In this document: piece after piece, positions 28,242-37,256 of the stretch
Position numbering within the stretch: the stretch's first letter is position 1
Layout of the letters: each line of letters opens with the position of its first letter
Origin: Ktedonobacter racemifer DSM 44963
GTDB taxonomy: Bacteria > Chloroflexota > Ktedonobacteria > Ktedonobacterales > Ktedonobacteraceae
Direction of reading: 5' to 3'
Assembly: GCF_000178855.1 (NCBI RefSeq)
Contig: NZ_ADVG01000001.1
Location: forward strand, 1,984,001 to 2,048,000
DNA length: 64,000 nt
The notes under the pieces: generated by a model
Database searches by the model: none
Told to the model about the DNA's origin: nothing
The model's input: only the letters and a program-made list of their open reading frames with translations
Program-made: the position numbers and the translations under genes

Positions 28242-28706
28242 ATGGAGACACAGGACGTATTCCTCACAAATGATGGTCTACAGCGTGCCTTGAGCCAGCT
28301 GGACAATTTGCGCACCGAGGGCCGTGCAAAGGTTGCACAGTACCTTCACGATGCCAAGGAATCTGGCGATGTCATTGACAATGCGGCTTATGATGATGCC
28401 AAAAAAGAGCAGGCGCTGCTGGAATCACGCATCCTGGAGCTAGAACACCTGGTCACCAGGGCCAAGCTCATCAACAATGCACGCACCGATGAAGTCTCCC
28501 TCGGCTCAATCGTCCATCTGAGATCGAGTGAAGGACGCGATTACTGCTATACCATCGTCGGCGCCTTTGAAGCCAGTCCCAGTGCCGGGCGTATTTCTAA
28601 CGAGTCGCCCGTCGGAAGAGCATTGCTCGGGCACAAGGCCGGCGATCATGTCATCGTCTCAACGCCAGGCGGGGTCAAAGAGTACACGATTTCGCGCATT
28701 GAATAA
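28242..28706 (+). CDS. greA: transcription elongation factor GreA
   Basis: 154 residues from ATG 28242 with GAGGGG upstream. An N-terminal coiled coil (LSQLDNLRTEGRAKVAQYLH and DAKKEQALLESRILELEHL) carries the acidic tip region, followed by the FKBP-like C-terminal domain (VGRALLGHKAGDHVIVSTPG). It reactivates backtracked RNA polymerase by stimulating transcript cleavage. It lies 49 bases after birA on the same strand, with a strong terminator at 28785. Confidence 0.95.
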   Translation: METQDVFLTNDGLQRALSQLDNLRTEGRAKVAQYLHDAKESGDVIDNAAYDDAKKEQALLESRILELEHLVTRAKLINNARTDEVSLGSIVHLRSSEGRDYCYTIVGAFEASPSAGRISNESPVGRALLGHKAGDHVIVSTPGGVKEYTISRIE

Positions 28707-28784
28707 AGCTTCACGCGCCACCCCAACCATCATACGATTAATAAACCCAGATCAGCCCCGGTGATCCCCTAAAAACAATTGCTC

Positions 28785-28836
28785 ATCCCTTGATGGCTCG
28801 TACAACGTTTCCATACGAGCCATCAAGGGATTTTTT
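28785..28836 (+). terminator. rho-independent terminator after greA
   Basis: An 18-bp stem (ATCCCTTGATGGCTCGTA and complement) with an 11-base loop, followed by TTTTTT. Confidence 0.9.
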
Positions 28837-28883
28837 ATGGTTTTCCCATTCTCAGGAAACTCTTCGCGCCTGCGGCGCTCAGG

Positions 28884-28936
28884 GTAGTGTGTGCGCGTGA
28901 AAAACGGCTTTGCCGTTTTTCACGCGCACACACTAC
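28884..28936. repeat. perfect 25-bp inverted repeat hairpin
   Basis: Arms 28884-28908 and 28912-28936 are perfect complements around TTT. The core GTGAAAAACGG is shared with the hairpin at 51526-51586. It is preceded by TTCGCGCCTGCGGCGCTC, which also precedes the hairpin at 60260. Its role may be terminator-like for genes on either side. Confidence 0.7.
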
Positions 28937-29189
28937 TCGAAGGATGGCGCAGCGAGCCAGGGCAAACGTCAAATGAGATTTAGAAAACGCCGTTTTTCTG
29001 CTGCCACTGTTCAGTGGCAGCAAACAATGTTACAATACTCGGGACTTAGCACCTCGAGCTATTCATGCCTCACTCCACACATCGACCTCATCCTCACATG
29101 ACCGCCTATGAGCGTTATAATGGGCTGTGTGGAGAAAGCATGCCACCGATACACGCTGGAAAATTATGTTGAAGGGAAAGAAGAACAGC
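28937..29189 (+). other. lysS upstream region
   Basis: A 10-bp hairpin (TGCTGCCACT-GTTC-AGTGGCAGCA) lies at 28999-29022 and a TATAAT box at 29116-29121. No ORF of its own. Confidence 0.4.
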
Positions 29190-30680
29190 ATGCCAGAAGA
29201 AAGGGAGATACGCATCCAACGCCTCAATGCCCTGCGGGAGCAGGGCATCGACCCCTATCCCAATAGCGTAGAGCGTACCCATACCATTGAGAATGTGCTC
29301 ACCCACTTTGATGAATACGCCGGACCCGAGGGAGATTTCGCCATTGTCGGTCGCGTGCGCCTCCTACGCGAAATGGGGAAAGCCGCCTTCGCCAAGATTG
29401 AGGACGGCACCGGCGCGCTCCAGGTCTACTTCCGCATTAATGACCTGGGTGAGGAGAGCTATCGCGTTCTTAAACTGCTCGACCTGGGCGATTTTATCGA
29501 AGCACGAGGCTTCCTCTTTGTGACGCGCACCGGAGAGCGCACCCTCCATGTGAAAGGCTGGCGCGTCATTGGCAAGGGCTTGCAGCCTTTGCCAGAGAAA
29601 TATCATGGGCTTGAAGACAAAGAGCTTCGCCAGCGCAAACGCTATCTCGATCTCATCGCCAATGGCGAGGAAGTCAAAACAGTCTTCGAGACCCGTAGCC
29701 GGGTGATCAGCGCCATGCGCCGCTTCCTGGAGGGCCAGGGCTACCTAGAGTTTGAGACGCCAATCTTACAGCCCCTCTATGGTGGCGCCACGGCTCGCCC
29801 ATTTATCACGCATCACAACACGCTTGACCGCGACCTCTACCTGCGTATCGCGATTGAACTCTACCTCAAACGCCTGATCGTAGGTGGCTTTGAGCGCGTC
29901 TATGAGATCGGGCGCAACTTCCGCAATGAGGGTATTGATCGCAGCCATAACCCCGAATTCACCATGATGGAGTGCTACCAGGCCTACGCGGACTACAACG
30001 ATATGATGAAACTGGTAGAGGAGATGATCGCCTACATCGCGCAAGAGGTAAAGGGCACAACCCGCGTCACCTACCAGGGAACCGAGATCGACCTGACGCC
30101 CCCCTGGCCACGCATTCCCCTACTAGAGGCCATCCACAAATACACAGGCATCGACATCAATGCCTTACCTGATCGCGAGAGCCTGGCCGCCGAGATGCAC
30201 GCCAAAGGCTATATCGTGGATCCCAAACTGGGCAGGGGTCGCCTCATCGATGATCTGAAAGGCGAGATGCTCCGTAAGGGCATTCCAGAACTACAACAGG
30301 CCATCTTCTTGATTGACTATCCGCTGGATGTCTCGCCGCTCACCAAACGCCACCGCACCCATAGCGGCCTGGTAGAACGCTTCCAGCCATTCATCGGCGG
30401 CCTGGAGACTGGCAACTCCTTCACAGAGCTCAATGATCCCCTGGATCAGCGCGCGCGCTTTGAAGATCAAATGAAGCAGAAGAGCCAGGGCGACGAGGAG
30501 GCCCAGGTGCTGGACGAAGACTTCCTGGAGGCGCTTGAGATCGGCATGCCTCCCACGGGCGGCGTCGGCATCGGCGTTGACCGCCTCGCCATGTTCATGG
30601 CAGACCAGGAGTCCATTCGCGACGTTATTCTCTTCCCTACCATGCGCAAAACGGCGGAAGAGCAGATGGTCGAGGACTAA
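29190..30680 (+). CDS. lysS: lysyl-tRNA synthetase, class II
   Basis: 496 residues from ATG 29190; an ATG at 29166 is an alternative. The N-terminal OB-fold anticodon-binding domain ([20 protein letters not shown]) is followed by the class II catalytic domain: motif 1 [20 protein letters not shown], motif 2 [20 protein letters not shown], motif 3 [11 protein letters not shown]. It charges tRNA(Lys). Length is the family norm. A 64-base perfect palindrome follows the stop. Confidence 0.97.
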   Translation: MPEEREIRIQRLNALREQGIDPYPNSVERTHTIENVLTHFDEYAGPEGDFAIVGRVRLLREMGKAAFAKIEDGTGALQVYFRINDLGEESYRVLKLLDLGDFIEARGFLFVTRTGERTLHVKGWRVIGKGLQPLPEKYHGLEDKELRQRKRYLDLIANGEEVKTVFETRSRVISAMRRFLEGQGYLEFETPILQPLYGGATARPFITHHNTLDRDLYLRIAIELYLKRLIVGGFERVYEIGRNFRNEGIDRSHNPEFTMMECYQAYADYNDMMKLVEEMIAYIAQEVKGTTRVTYQGTEIDLTPPWPRIPLLEAIHKYTGIDINALPDRESLAAEMHAKGYIVDPKLGRGRLIDDLKGEMLRKGIPELQQAIFLIDYPLDVSPLTKRHRTHSGLVERFQPFIGGLETGNSFTELNDPLDQRARFEDQMKQKSQGDEEAQVLDEDFLEALEIGMPPTGGVGIGVDRLAMFMADQESIRDVILFPTMRKTAEEQMVED

Positions 30681-30685
30681 ATAAG

Positions 30686-30749
30686 TGGTGTGGTGCAGTA
30701 GTAGCCGCTACTTGCGTACGCAAGTAGCGGCTACTACTGCACCACACCA
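30686..30749. terminator. 64-base perfect palindrome after lysS
   Basis: Bases 30686-30717 are the exact reverse complement of 30718-30749, centred on GCGTACGC, with no loop. It lies between the convergent lysS and a small minus-strand gene and could end both transcripts. No T-run is present. Confidence 0.7.
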
Positions 30750-30758
30750 TCGATGTGT

Positions 30759-30947
30759 CTACTCAAGTGTCCGCTCCTCCTGCCGCACGCCCGTCACACG
30801 AATCTTATACCCCAGTCCCTTCCACTTAGAAACGATTTTGGCAAGTTTACGCTCTAATTCGGCATGCGTATGCGCCTCGATCTGCGCCATCGAGGTCGTA
30901 GGAAAGTAGGCTGGATGAGTGAGACGATACGTCACAGCGTACCTCAC
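30759..30947 (-). CDS. small hypothetical protein
   Basis: 62 residues. Start is GTG 30947 with AGGAGG six bases upstream, which supports it as a real gene. The sequence (RYAVTYRLTHPAYFPTTSMA, then a basic helix ELERKLAKIVSKWKGLG) matches no family I know. It lies between lysS and comF, transcribed away from comF. Confidence 0.6.
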   Translation of the reverse strand: MRYAVTYRLTHPAYFPTTSMAQIEAHTHAELERKLAKIVSKWKGLGYKIRVTGVRQEERTLE

Positions 30948-31110
30948 GTGATTCCTCCTTAGAGCATAGACGGCATTCCTCTTTTACCATAGCGATCAGC
31001 GAAAACTGAGCTCATTCTTCGTCTAATACATAGTGCTGTAATAAAAGAGAGTCTAAAAAGGCGTTTTGATTAAAAAAGATGATGGTATTGGATGTTGGAG
31101 GTGGAATACT

Positions 31111-31458
31111 ATGCCTGCGCCCTTTTCATATGCTTCCCCCCTGCTAGCGACGTTGAAGACGCTTGGGCGAGAGGGGCTGGATGTGCTCTTTCCTCCGCGT
31201 TGCGCCTCCTGCCAGCGGCGTGGACATGTTCTCTGCCCACGCTGCCAGGCCCGACTCCAGGCCCAGGCATTACCAACGCATCCTCCCTGCCCCCTCTGCA
31301 CACAGCGAGGTGGACCAAACGCCTGCCTGCTCTATCCACCTCGGGGACATATGCATGACATTTACGCATTTGGCCCCTATGCTGATCCACTGCGCGCCTG
31401 CATCAAAACGCTGAAATATGATGGAGAGACACGCCTGGCAGAGCGCCTGGGTACCTTA
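31111..31458 (+). pseudogene. comF: comF, 5' part (interrupted)
   Basis: 116 codons from ATG 31111 (GGAGGTG seven bases upstream). It holds the ComF zinc-finger region (CASCQRRGHVLCPRCQ, CPLCTQ) and the start of the phosphoribosyltransferase fold (AFGPYADPLRACIKTLKYDG and ETRLAERLGTL). The gene is cut at TTA 31456-31458 by a tnpB element. Joining this codon to 34720 restores the frame (LGTL-AQTYQRF). ComF is a competence-associated PRTase-like protein needed for DNA uptake in other bacteria. In its present form the product would end a short way into the insertion. Confidence 0.88.
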
Positions 31459-31493
31459 CAGAAAACCGAGCGAGAAAGCCCCTGTGATTTATC

Positions 31494-32934
31494 CCTGTCT
31501 TTTACCCACAATTTACAATCGTATAGAATGGAGAGATGAAAACGCAAGAGATTCTGGACCCAGAGCAATGGGCAGAAGCTACCTTTGGACAGACGCAACT
31601 GAAAGACATGCGCCGCACGAGGCGGGCCGTGACGACAGCGGCTCACATGGCCGAGGAGCCCGCAGCCTCGCTGCCAGCCCAGGCGCAGACCTGGAAAGAT
31701 GCAAAAGCCGTGTATCGACTGCTTGATGAACCCAATGTCACCTTTGATGCGCTGATGCAACCCCATTGGCAACAGACACGCCTGCGCATGGATACCTTGC
31801 CACTTGTGTTGCTGGTACAGGATACGACGGACCTGGATTTGAGCCATCGGCGCAAGATGAGCGGCTTGGGAGAAATCGGCAATGGGAATGGGCGTGGGAT
31901 GTACCTGCAAACCGTCCTGGCCGTTGAACCGGACAGCCGGGCGGTGCTGGGGTGTGCCTATCAATGTCCCTTCATTCGCATTCCTGCACCCAAAGGCGAA
32001 ACTCGAGCGCAGCGGTGCAGGCGCGAGAAAGAAACCGATATCTGGCACCAATGTGTCCAGCACATTGGACCCTCTCCCGCATCGAGTGTGCGGGTGCAGG
32101 TAGCAGATCGTGGAGCCGATATCTTTGAGTTCCTGCACGTTTGCCGAAGCATCGATACGCACTTTGTTGTGCGTGCGACGCAAGATCGGCGTGTTCAAAC
32201 CCAGGAGGGAACGCTCGGGTATCTCTTTGAGCAGGTCCGTTCGCAGCCAAGTTCGGACGTGCGTCCGTTTGATCTTCCCGCTCGGCATGGGCACCAGGCT
32301 CGTTCTACCACGTTGTATCTGTCGTGGACCTCTCTTGAACTGCTGCCACCGCGCAATGATAGCCGTCTCAACAAACTTCCTCCCTTGCCTGTCTGGGTCA
32401 TTCGGGTGTGGGAAGAAGGGGCTCCAAAAGGCGAAGAGCTGCTCGAATGGATTCTGTTGACCTCTCTGGTCGGGACAACTTGTGAGCAAGCCTGGCAACG
32501 GGTCGAGTGGTATCGCGCTCGCTGGCGGGTGGAGGACTATCACCATTGCCTCAAAACGGGATGTCGTATCGAAGAGCGGCAAGTCCAAAGCGCCGAGCGC
32601 CTGATCCGCTTGCTGGGAATGCTCTCTCCTCTCGCCGTGCGTTTGTTGCAAGTGCGTGATCTCTCCCGTCAAGCGCCAGAAAGCCCGGCCCATGAGGTCA
32701 TCGAGCCAGAAACGCTCACGATCCTGGCTGCTCACGTCGGTCTCTTGCCTTCCACCATGACGGTTGAGACCTTCTGGACAGAGATTGCGCGCATGGGAGG
32801 GTACTTGGCGCGTCGAGGTGACGGGCCTCCTGGCTGGGAAACCCTTTGGAAGGGCTGGCTCCACTTGCAGGCACTGCTTGAGGGCGCTCATTTGGCTTTT
32901 CACCTCCGTTTGTAAAATGTGGGTAAAAGACAGG
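31494..32934 (+). mobile_element. IS4-family (Tn5/IS50-like) insertion sequence
   Basis: 1,441 bases bounded by 25-bp inverted repeats with one mismatch (CCTGTCTTTTACCCACA... at 31494-31518 and its complement at 32910-32934). It contains one DDE transposase. It sits inside the left-end hairpin of the tnpB element. I could not find a target duplication. Confidence 0.85.
31536..32915 (+). CDS. IS4-family transposase (Tn5-like)
   Basis: 459 residues. An N-terminal DNA-binding domain (WAEATFGQTQLKDMRRTRRA; RLLDEPNVTFDALMQPHW) is followed by a DDE catalytic core: first Asp in LLVQDTTDLDLSHR, second in VQVADRGADIFEF, and Glu in YRARWRVEDYHHCLKTGCRIEER, the YREK-like signature. It moves the element by cut and paste. 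Full length, no frameshift, and the inverted repeats are intact, so it may still be mobile. Large frames on the opposite strand are shadows. Confidence 0.93.
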   Translation: MKTQEILDPEQWAEATFGQTQLKDMRRTRRAVTTAAHMAEEPAASLPAQAQTWKDAKAVYRLLDEPNVTFDALMQPHWQQTRLRMDTLPLVLLVQDTTDLDLSHRRKMSGLGEIGNGNGRGMYLQTVLAVEPDSRAVLGCAYQCPFIRIPAPKGETRAQRCRREKETDIWHQCVQHIGPSPASSVRVQVADRGADIFEFLHVCRSIDTHFVVRATQDRRVQTQEGTLGYLFEQVRSQPSSDVRPFDLPARHGHQARSTTLYLSWTSLELLPPRNDSRLNKLPPLPVWVIRVWEEGAPKGEELLEWILLTSLVGTTCEQAWQRVEWYRARWRVEDYHHCLKTGCRIEERQVQSAERLIRLLGMLSPLAVRLLQVRDLSRQAPESPAHEVIEPETLTILAAHVGLLPSTMTVETFWTEIARMGGYLARRGDGPPGWETLWKGWLHLQALLEGAHLAFHLRL

Positions 32935-33036
32935 TCTTTTAAGTGGGGGATGAATCGCTCTTCCTTTTTGGGAGGCTTGGATGGGAGGTAGCCGCTTGTG
33001 ATGCTCATTCTTGCTCATCGTTTCCCCTTTTTCATC

Positions 33037-33064
33037 TTGACATGCCGCTTTTTTGATGTAGAAT
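33037..33064 (+). promoter_or_regulatory. candidate promoter of the tnpB in comF
   Basis: TTGACA (33037-33042) and TAGAAT (33059-33064), 16 bases apart, 37 bases before the tnpB ATG at 33101. Confidence 0.55.
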
Positions 33065-33100
33065 ATGCTCATAGCATCAAAGGAAGGTCAATCAGCCCAG

Positions 33101-34537
33101 ATGAAGCGAGCCAAGACGCCGACATTTCTCATCGAATTGCCCCTCCAGGTCGATTGGAGCAGTGAACGACAGCTGCGTGCGCATCTGGAAGCAGCACGCT
33201 GTCTCTATAATGCGCTGCTCTCTGAAGGCAACACACGGCTCCAGCAGATGAGGCATGACCCCGCCTGGGCGCGTGCACGCGCCATCCCTCGCTCCAGGCG
33301 AGAAGAACGAGCCCAGGCCTTCTCTCAGCTGCGCAAAAAACATCACTTTTCCGAATACGAACTGCATGCCTTCGCCAGGACGGCCCGCGTCTCGTGGCTT
33401 GCTAACCACATTGATGCCGCCATGGCGCAAACCCTGGCCACCCGAGCCTATCAAGCCGTCAATCGCGTCTGTGTCGGCAAAGCCAAACGGGTGCGTTTTC
33501 GCAGCAAGGGGCGTGGCATCGATAGCGTGGAAGGCAAGCGCAACGATGTCGGCCTGCGATTCGTGCTTGACCCCAACGCAGGTGATGGTGGCTTTCTCAT
33601 CTGGAACCAGCAGGTCATCCCTGCCATCATCAACTGGCTGGACCCGGTGATCCAGCATGGATTGCGCCACAAGATCAAGTATGTGCGCCTGGTCCGTCGC
33701 AAAGCCTCCTCTCCACAGGCTCAGGGAGCCGACGTGTCAGGCAACCGCTACTATGTGCAGCTTATCGTCGAGGGGCACGCCTGCGTTAAGAAAACGCATG
33801 AGAAGAGTGGCACCCAGACCATTGGCCTCGATATCGGCCCCCAGACGCTCGCCATCGTCCCACGTGAGGGAAACGCCCAGCTCGTGACCTTTTGTGAGCA
33901 ACTCGCCCCAAATGCTCGCAAGAAACGACGCCTCCAGCGTCAAATGGAGCGGCAACGCCGTGCCAACAATCCCGAGCACTATGATGAGTTGGGACGCGTC
34001 AAGAAATCTGGCAAGAAGCGCTTGTGGTGGAAAGAGAGTCAGCGGTACAAGCACACCCGCAGGCAGCATGCCACTGCGGAGAGAAAACTAGCCGCCCACC
34101 GCAAGAGTCTGCATGGCAAACTGGCCCACGACATCGTGAAGGCTGGCAACATGATCATCCTCGAAAAAACGTCGTTTGTGGCATGGCAGAAGCAGTATGG
34201 GAGAAGCATCGGCCTTCGCGCCCCAGGGATGTTTGTAGCACATCTGACCCGCATAGTTGCAAAAACTGGCGGCACCCTGAGCGAGGTCTCTGCCTTCAAG
34301 ACGAAATTGAGTCAATATTGTCATGCCTGCGGAGCCTACGTCAAGAAGCCCAGATCGCAGCGCTGGCACCACTGCCCCTGCGGCTGTGGACCGGTACAAC
34401 GCGATCTGTACTCGGCCTTCGCGGCTTTCTCACCTGGAACCCCAACAGACCATCCCCTCTGTCACCCAGTCGGACTGGGAAGGTGCGGAGCCGCGCCTGC
34501 GAGCCGTGATGGAGGGTCTGCACCAACGTGCGAATGA
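33101..34537 (+). CDS. tnpB: TnpB RNA-guided nuclease (IS1341-type)
   Basis: 478 residues. The start at ATG 33101 is preferred because a promoter -10 lies just before the alternative ATG at 33065. RuvC-I is GLDIGPQTLAIVP, RuvC-II is MIILEKTSFVAW, the zinc ribbon is CHACG and CPCGCG, and RuvC-III is QRDLYSAFAAF. All three catalytic acids are present, so the nuclease may be active. It belongs to a TnpB group distinct from the IS607 copies here, with a longer N-terminal part. A predicted guide RNA overlaps the 3' end. Confidence 0.9.
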   Translation: MKRAKTPTFLIELPLQVDWSSERQLRAHLEAARCLYNALLSEGNTRLQQMRHDPAWARARAIPRSRREERAQAFSQLRKKHHFSEYELHAFARTARVSWLANHIDAAMAQTLATRAYQAVNRVCVGKAKRVRFRSKGRGIDSVEGKRNDVGLRFVLDPNAGDGGFLIWNQQVIPAIINWLDPVIQHGLRHKIKYVRLVRRKASSPQAQGADVSGNRYYVQLIVEGHACVKKTHEKSGTQTIGLDIGPQTLAIVPREGNAQLVTFCEQLAPNARKKRRLQRQMERQRRANNPEHYDELGRVKKSGKKRLWWKESQRYKHTRRQHATAERKLAAHRKSLHGKLAHDIVKAGNMIILEKTSFVAWQKQYGRSIGLRAPGMFVAHLTRIVAKTGGTLSEVSAFKTKLSQYCHACGAYVKKPRSQRWHHCPCGCGPVQRDLYSAFAAFSPGTPTDHPLCHPVGLGRCGAAPASRDGGSAPTCE

Positions 34538-34539
34538 AG

Positions 34540-34719
34540 GGCATGTCTTGCCCCCAAGCATGGGCGTGGTGGCTTCTGGCAAAGCTGCCCGTGCGAGAGC
34601 GCGTCGGCTCGAAAGTCCTGCCTATCCCCACCAAGAGCCGCTCTCCCTTTCGGGGGAGAACGGAAGCGTTGGGTGAGCAACAGGAACCCCCGCGCATTCA
34701 TGCCGGGGAGGTCTCAGTG
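34540..34719 (+). ncRNA. predicted omega guide RNA of the comF tnpB element
   Basis: The stretch from the tnpB stop to the element end contains hairpins, the shared motif GAGCAACAGGAAC (34676-34687) and the right-end stem CCCCCG/CGGGG. By analogy with IS605-type TnpB systems, comF sequence just beyond 34719 would serve as guide. The 5' limit is a guess. Confidence 0.45.
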
Positions 34720-35118
34720 GCCCAGACGTATCAACGCTTTCAACTAGAGGCCGATGTCTTGCTTCCTGTCCCGCTCCATCCGGCACGCCAGCGTCTGCGC
34801 GGCTTCAATCAGGCCCTCCTGCTGGCACGCGTCTGCTCCCGATTGACCGGCGTTCCTGTAAATGAAGAACTGATTCGCCAGCGGCCAACACAGGCCCAGG
34901 TCTCCCTTACAGGCAGGTCACGCCAGCAGAATATGATGGGAGCATTTCTCTATGTCTCTACGGCTGCAACCCCAGGCGTTGCGAACCGTAAAATTCTTAT
35001 CATTGATGACGTTTGCACGACAGGTGCAACCCTGGATGCATGCGCGCGTCCGCTCTTCGCCGCTGGCGCTCGCTCGGTCACTGGACTGGTGCTTGCCTCG
35101 GCCTGGCACCGGACATAG
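34720..35118 (+). pseudogene. comF: comF, 3' part (interrupted)
   Basis: Encodes AQTYQRFQLEADVLLPVPLH, RGFNQALLLA and the PRPP-binding signature ILIIDDVCTTGATLDACA, the conserved C-terminal half of ComF. It has no start of its own in a sensible place; it continues the frame broken at 31458. An 18-base unit (ACCGGACATAGGCCTCAC) is repeated at the very end of the gene. Confidence 0.88.
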
Positions 35119-35241
35119 GCCTCACACCGGACATAGGCCTCACACAGGGCGCTCCCTATCGTACACAGTCCACAACCTGCGACGAAAGGAGATACATACC
35201 AGATATTGGCAACATGTGCGAACGTGAGTGAGAATGAGTCT

Positions 35242-35814
35242 ATGTACTCAGTCGCACAGTTTGCCAAGCAGGTGGGTGTCAGCGTGAAAACAGTGCGGCG
35301 CTGGGACCGAGAAGGCAAGCTCAAAGCCAAACGAACGCTTTCCGGGCGTCGCTACTATGATGAGGCTGATCTGGCCATGGCGCTCAACCTTCCGAAGCCG
35401 CCAGCTGCTCGCCGAACGATCGCCTCTTGCCGGGTGTCGAGTCCTGCTCAACGGCCGGACGTGCGGAACCAACGGGCAGCGCTTTCGAGCGACGCGGCCT
35501 GCAAGCCGCTGGTGGTGGACGACTGGATGATGGAGATCGGTGGGGGTCTCGATGTTGAGCGCAAACAGTTTCTGGCTCTGGTGGATGCCATTGTGGCGGG
35601 AGAAGTGGAGCGTGTGCTCATTGCTCACCAGGATCGGCTGGCGCGCTTTGGCTTTGCTCTGCTCAAGCATCTGTGCGAGACCCACCACACGGAATTGGTC
35701 GTGATGAACGCAGAGACGCTCTCTCCAGAGCAAGAGCTTGTCCAAGATGTCCTGAGCGTTCTCCACTGTTTTTCATCGAGATGGCATGGCCTGCGGAACG
35801 ACCGCAAAGCGTGA
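35242..35814 (+). CDS. tnpA: IS607-family transposase TnpA (serine recombinase)
   Basis: 190 residues from ATG 35242. The MerR-like N-terminal domain reads YSVAQFAKQVGVSVKTVRRW. The recombinase domain has SCRVSSPAQRPDVRNQ with the catalytic serine, and RVLIAHQDRLARFGFALL. A longer frame upstream (from 35206) is less likely to be used. The C-terminus LHCFSSRWHGLRNDRKA is the normal IS607 end. tnpB starts 17 bases after its stop. Confidence 0.92.
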   Translation: MYSVAQFAKQVGVSVKTVRRWDREGKLKAKRTLSGRRYYDEADLAMALNLPKPPAARRTIASCRVSSPAQRPDVRNQRAALSSDAACKPLVVDDWMMEIGGGLDVERKQFLALVDAIVAGEVERVLIAHQDRLARFGFALLKHLCETHHTELVVMNAETLSPEQELVQDVLSVLHCFSSRWHGLRNDRKA

Positions 35815-35830
35815 GAAAAGGTGCTCAAGG

Positions 35831-37147
35831 ATGAAAACTGCACACAAGATCAGGATGCATCCCACCGCTGAGCAGGTGGAGTATCTCAAACGAGCCTGTG
35901 GCACGAGGCGATTTATCTACAACTGGGGACGGGAGCAGTGGGAGAAGCAGTATCAGGCGTACAAAGCTGAGCAGGAAACCGTTCCCGAAGAGCAGCGCGT
36001 GCTCAAATCACCCACTGCCCTTGCGCTGAAGGCGCACTTCAATGCGATTCGAGCACACGAGTACCCATGGACCTATGACGTCACGAAATGTGTGGTGGAG
36101 GGTGCCTTCGACGACCTCAAAAAAGCGTATGACAACTTCTTTGCAGGCAGAGCCAACTACCCGCAGTACAAGAAAAAGGGGAAGTCGCACGACTCGTTTT
36201 ATCTCTCCAACGACAAATTCACTGTTGGCAGTCACTGGATCTCGATCCCCGGGCTTGGTCGCTTCATCCTCGATCAACGCCAAACGAAGAAGGACCGAGG
36301 CAAGCTGCTGCGCACGCTCGGAACGGTCAATTTGGCAGAAAAGCTGCGCTTCGTCGAAAATGGAGCGGCCACCATTCCCACAAAGAAGCGCAACAGGCGC
36401 AAGCACGTCGTGTGCGAACGCGTCAAGATTCTGGGGGCGACGGTCTGCTGTGAAGCGGGCCACTGGTACGTCTCCGTTCAAGTAGACATCACACGGGAGC
36501 GTCCCAAAGCTCCCGAACCAGTGGTGGGGGTGGATGTGGGCTTGAAGCAAGCTGCTGTGGTGAGCGATGGACGCAGGCTTGAGAACCAAAGGCCATTGGC
36601 GCTCCATCTCAAGAAACTCGGCAAGCTGCAACGCAAGCTGTCAAAGAAACAGAAGACGAAAGACCCTCAAACCAAGCGAACCGTGTTCAGTAAGAACTAT
36701 GAGAAGCAACGACTCAAGGTGGCGCGCAAGCATCAGCAGATCGCCAACATCCGGCGGGATGTCCAGCACAAGTTCACAACCGAACTGGCGCGAACCTGTG
36801 GGGCCATCGGCATCGAAGACCTCAACATCCTGGGGATGATGGCCAACCGGAAGCTGTCGCGTGCCGTGGCCGATGCAGCGATGGGGCAACTGTTGCAGTT
36901 CTTGAAGACCAAGGTCGCCAATGCCGGGGGCGATCTCTTCATCGCCTCGCGCTGGTTTGCTTCGACCAAACGCTGTTCGTGCTGCGGGCATGTCAAGAAA
37001 CGCATGCCGCTCAAACACCGCACCTATGGGTGCCAGCTCTGTGGGCTGGTGATCGACCGGGATTTGAACGCCGCTTTGAACCTGGCCTGGTTCGCCATGG
37101 AAACGCTTCGCCAACGAGCAGCGCCCAACGTTGGCCGTCCTGGGTAG
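35831..37147 (+). CDS. tnpB: TnpB RNA-guided nuclease (IS607-type)
   Basis: 438 residues from ATG 35831. The N-terminal MKTAHKIRMHPTAEQVEYLK is typical. RuvC-I is GVDVGLKQAAVVS, RuvC-II IGIEDLNILGMM, the zinc ribbon CSCCG and CQLCG, and RuvC-III IDRDLNAALNLA. The catalytic residues are complete and the frame is open, in contrast to elements 1 (intron) and 3 (frameshift). It should cut DNA next to its guide match and favour retention of the element. Confidence 0.93.
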   Translation: MKTAHKIRMHPTAEQVEYLKRACGTRRFIYNWGREQWEKQYQAYKAEQETVPEEQRVLKSPTALALKAHFNAIRAHEYPWTYDVTKCVVEGAFDDLKKAYDNFFAGRANYPQYKKKGKSHDSFYLSNDKFTVGSHWISIPGLGRFILDQRQTKKDRGKLLRTLGTVNLAEKLRFVENGAATIPTKKRNRRKHVVCERVKILGATVCCEAGHWYVSVQVDITRERPKAPEPVVGVDVGLKQAAVVSDGRRLENQRPLALHLKKLGKLQRKLSKKQKTKDPQTKRTVFSKNYEKQRLKVARKHQQIANIRRDVQHKFTTELARTCGAIGIEDLNILGMMANRKLSRAVADAAMGQLLQFLKTKVANAGGDLFIASRWFASTKRCSCCGHVKKRMPLKHRTYGCQLCGLVIDRDLNAALNLAWFAMETLRQRAAPNVGRPG

Positions 37148-37256
37148 TGGCTACGACCGTGACGTTAAATGCCTGTGGAGCCGGTGTGAGACCGAAACGA
37201 GAGGGCTGATCCAAAGGTTCTCGTGCGATGGCTGTCGGTGAAGAAACAGGAACAAC
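37110..37256 (+). ncRNA. predicted omega guide RNA of IS607 element 2
   Basis: From the tnpB end on, the sequence has GTTAAATGCCTGTGGAGCCG, hairpin-forming segments, and GAAGAAACAGGAAC at the element end. The AATGCCTGTGG and GAAACAGGAAC parts match element 1. The guide would begin at about 37252-37257. Confidence 0.55.

Larger units (their letters stand above)
31459..34719 (+). mobile_element. tnpB-only (IS1341/IS605-type) element inserted in comF
   Basis: About 3.26 kb, of which 1.44 kb is a nested IS4-family element. The left end has the hairpin GAGCGA...AAGCCCC, continued after the nested element by GTGGGGGATGAATCGCTC. The right end has a CCCCCG...CGGGG hairpin near 34687-34707. Removing 31459-34719 restores the comF frame without extra bases, as expected for an element that makes no target duplication. 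It contains one tnpB and no tnpA. Confidence 0.8.
35160..37256 (+). mobile_element. IS607-family element 2
   Basis: Contains intact tnpA (35242-35814) and tnpB (35831-37147) in the same order as element 1, with the right end set by the GAAACAGGAACAAC motif at 37243-37256. The left end is approximate. It lies just downstream of comF. Confidence 0.8.

Noticed and set aside
31485..32945. Nine-base target duplication of the Tn5-like element
   Set aside because: The flanks GATTTATCC and GTCTTTTAA do not match; the duplication may be decayed or the ends may have recombined.
31377..33008. 543-codon minus-strand frame opposite the IS4-family transposase
   Set aside because: No recognisable motifs and runs across the comF-transposon boundary; the plus-strand transposase has all DDE residues.
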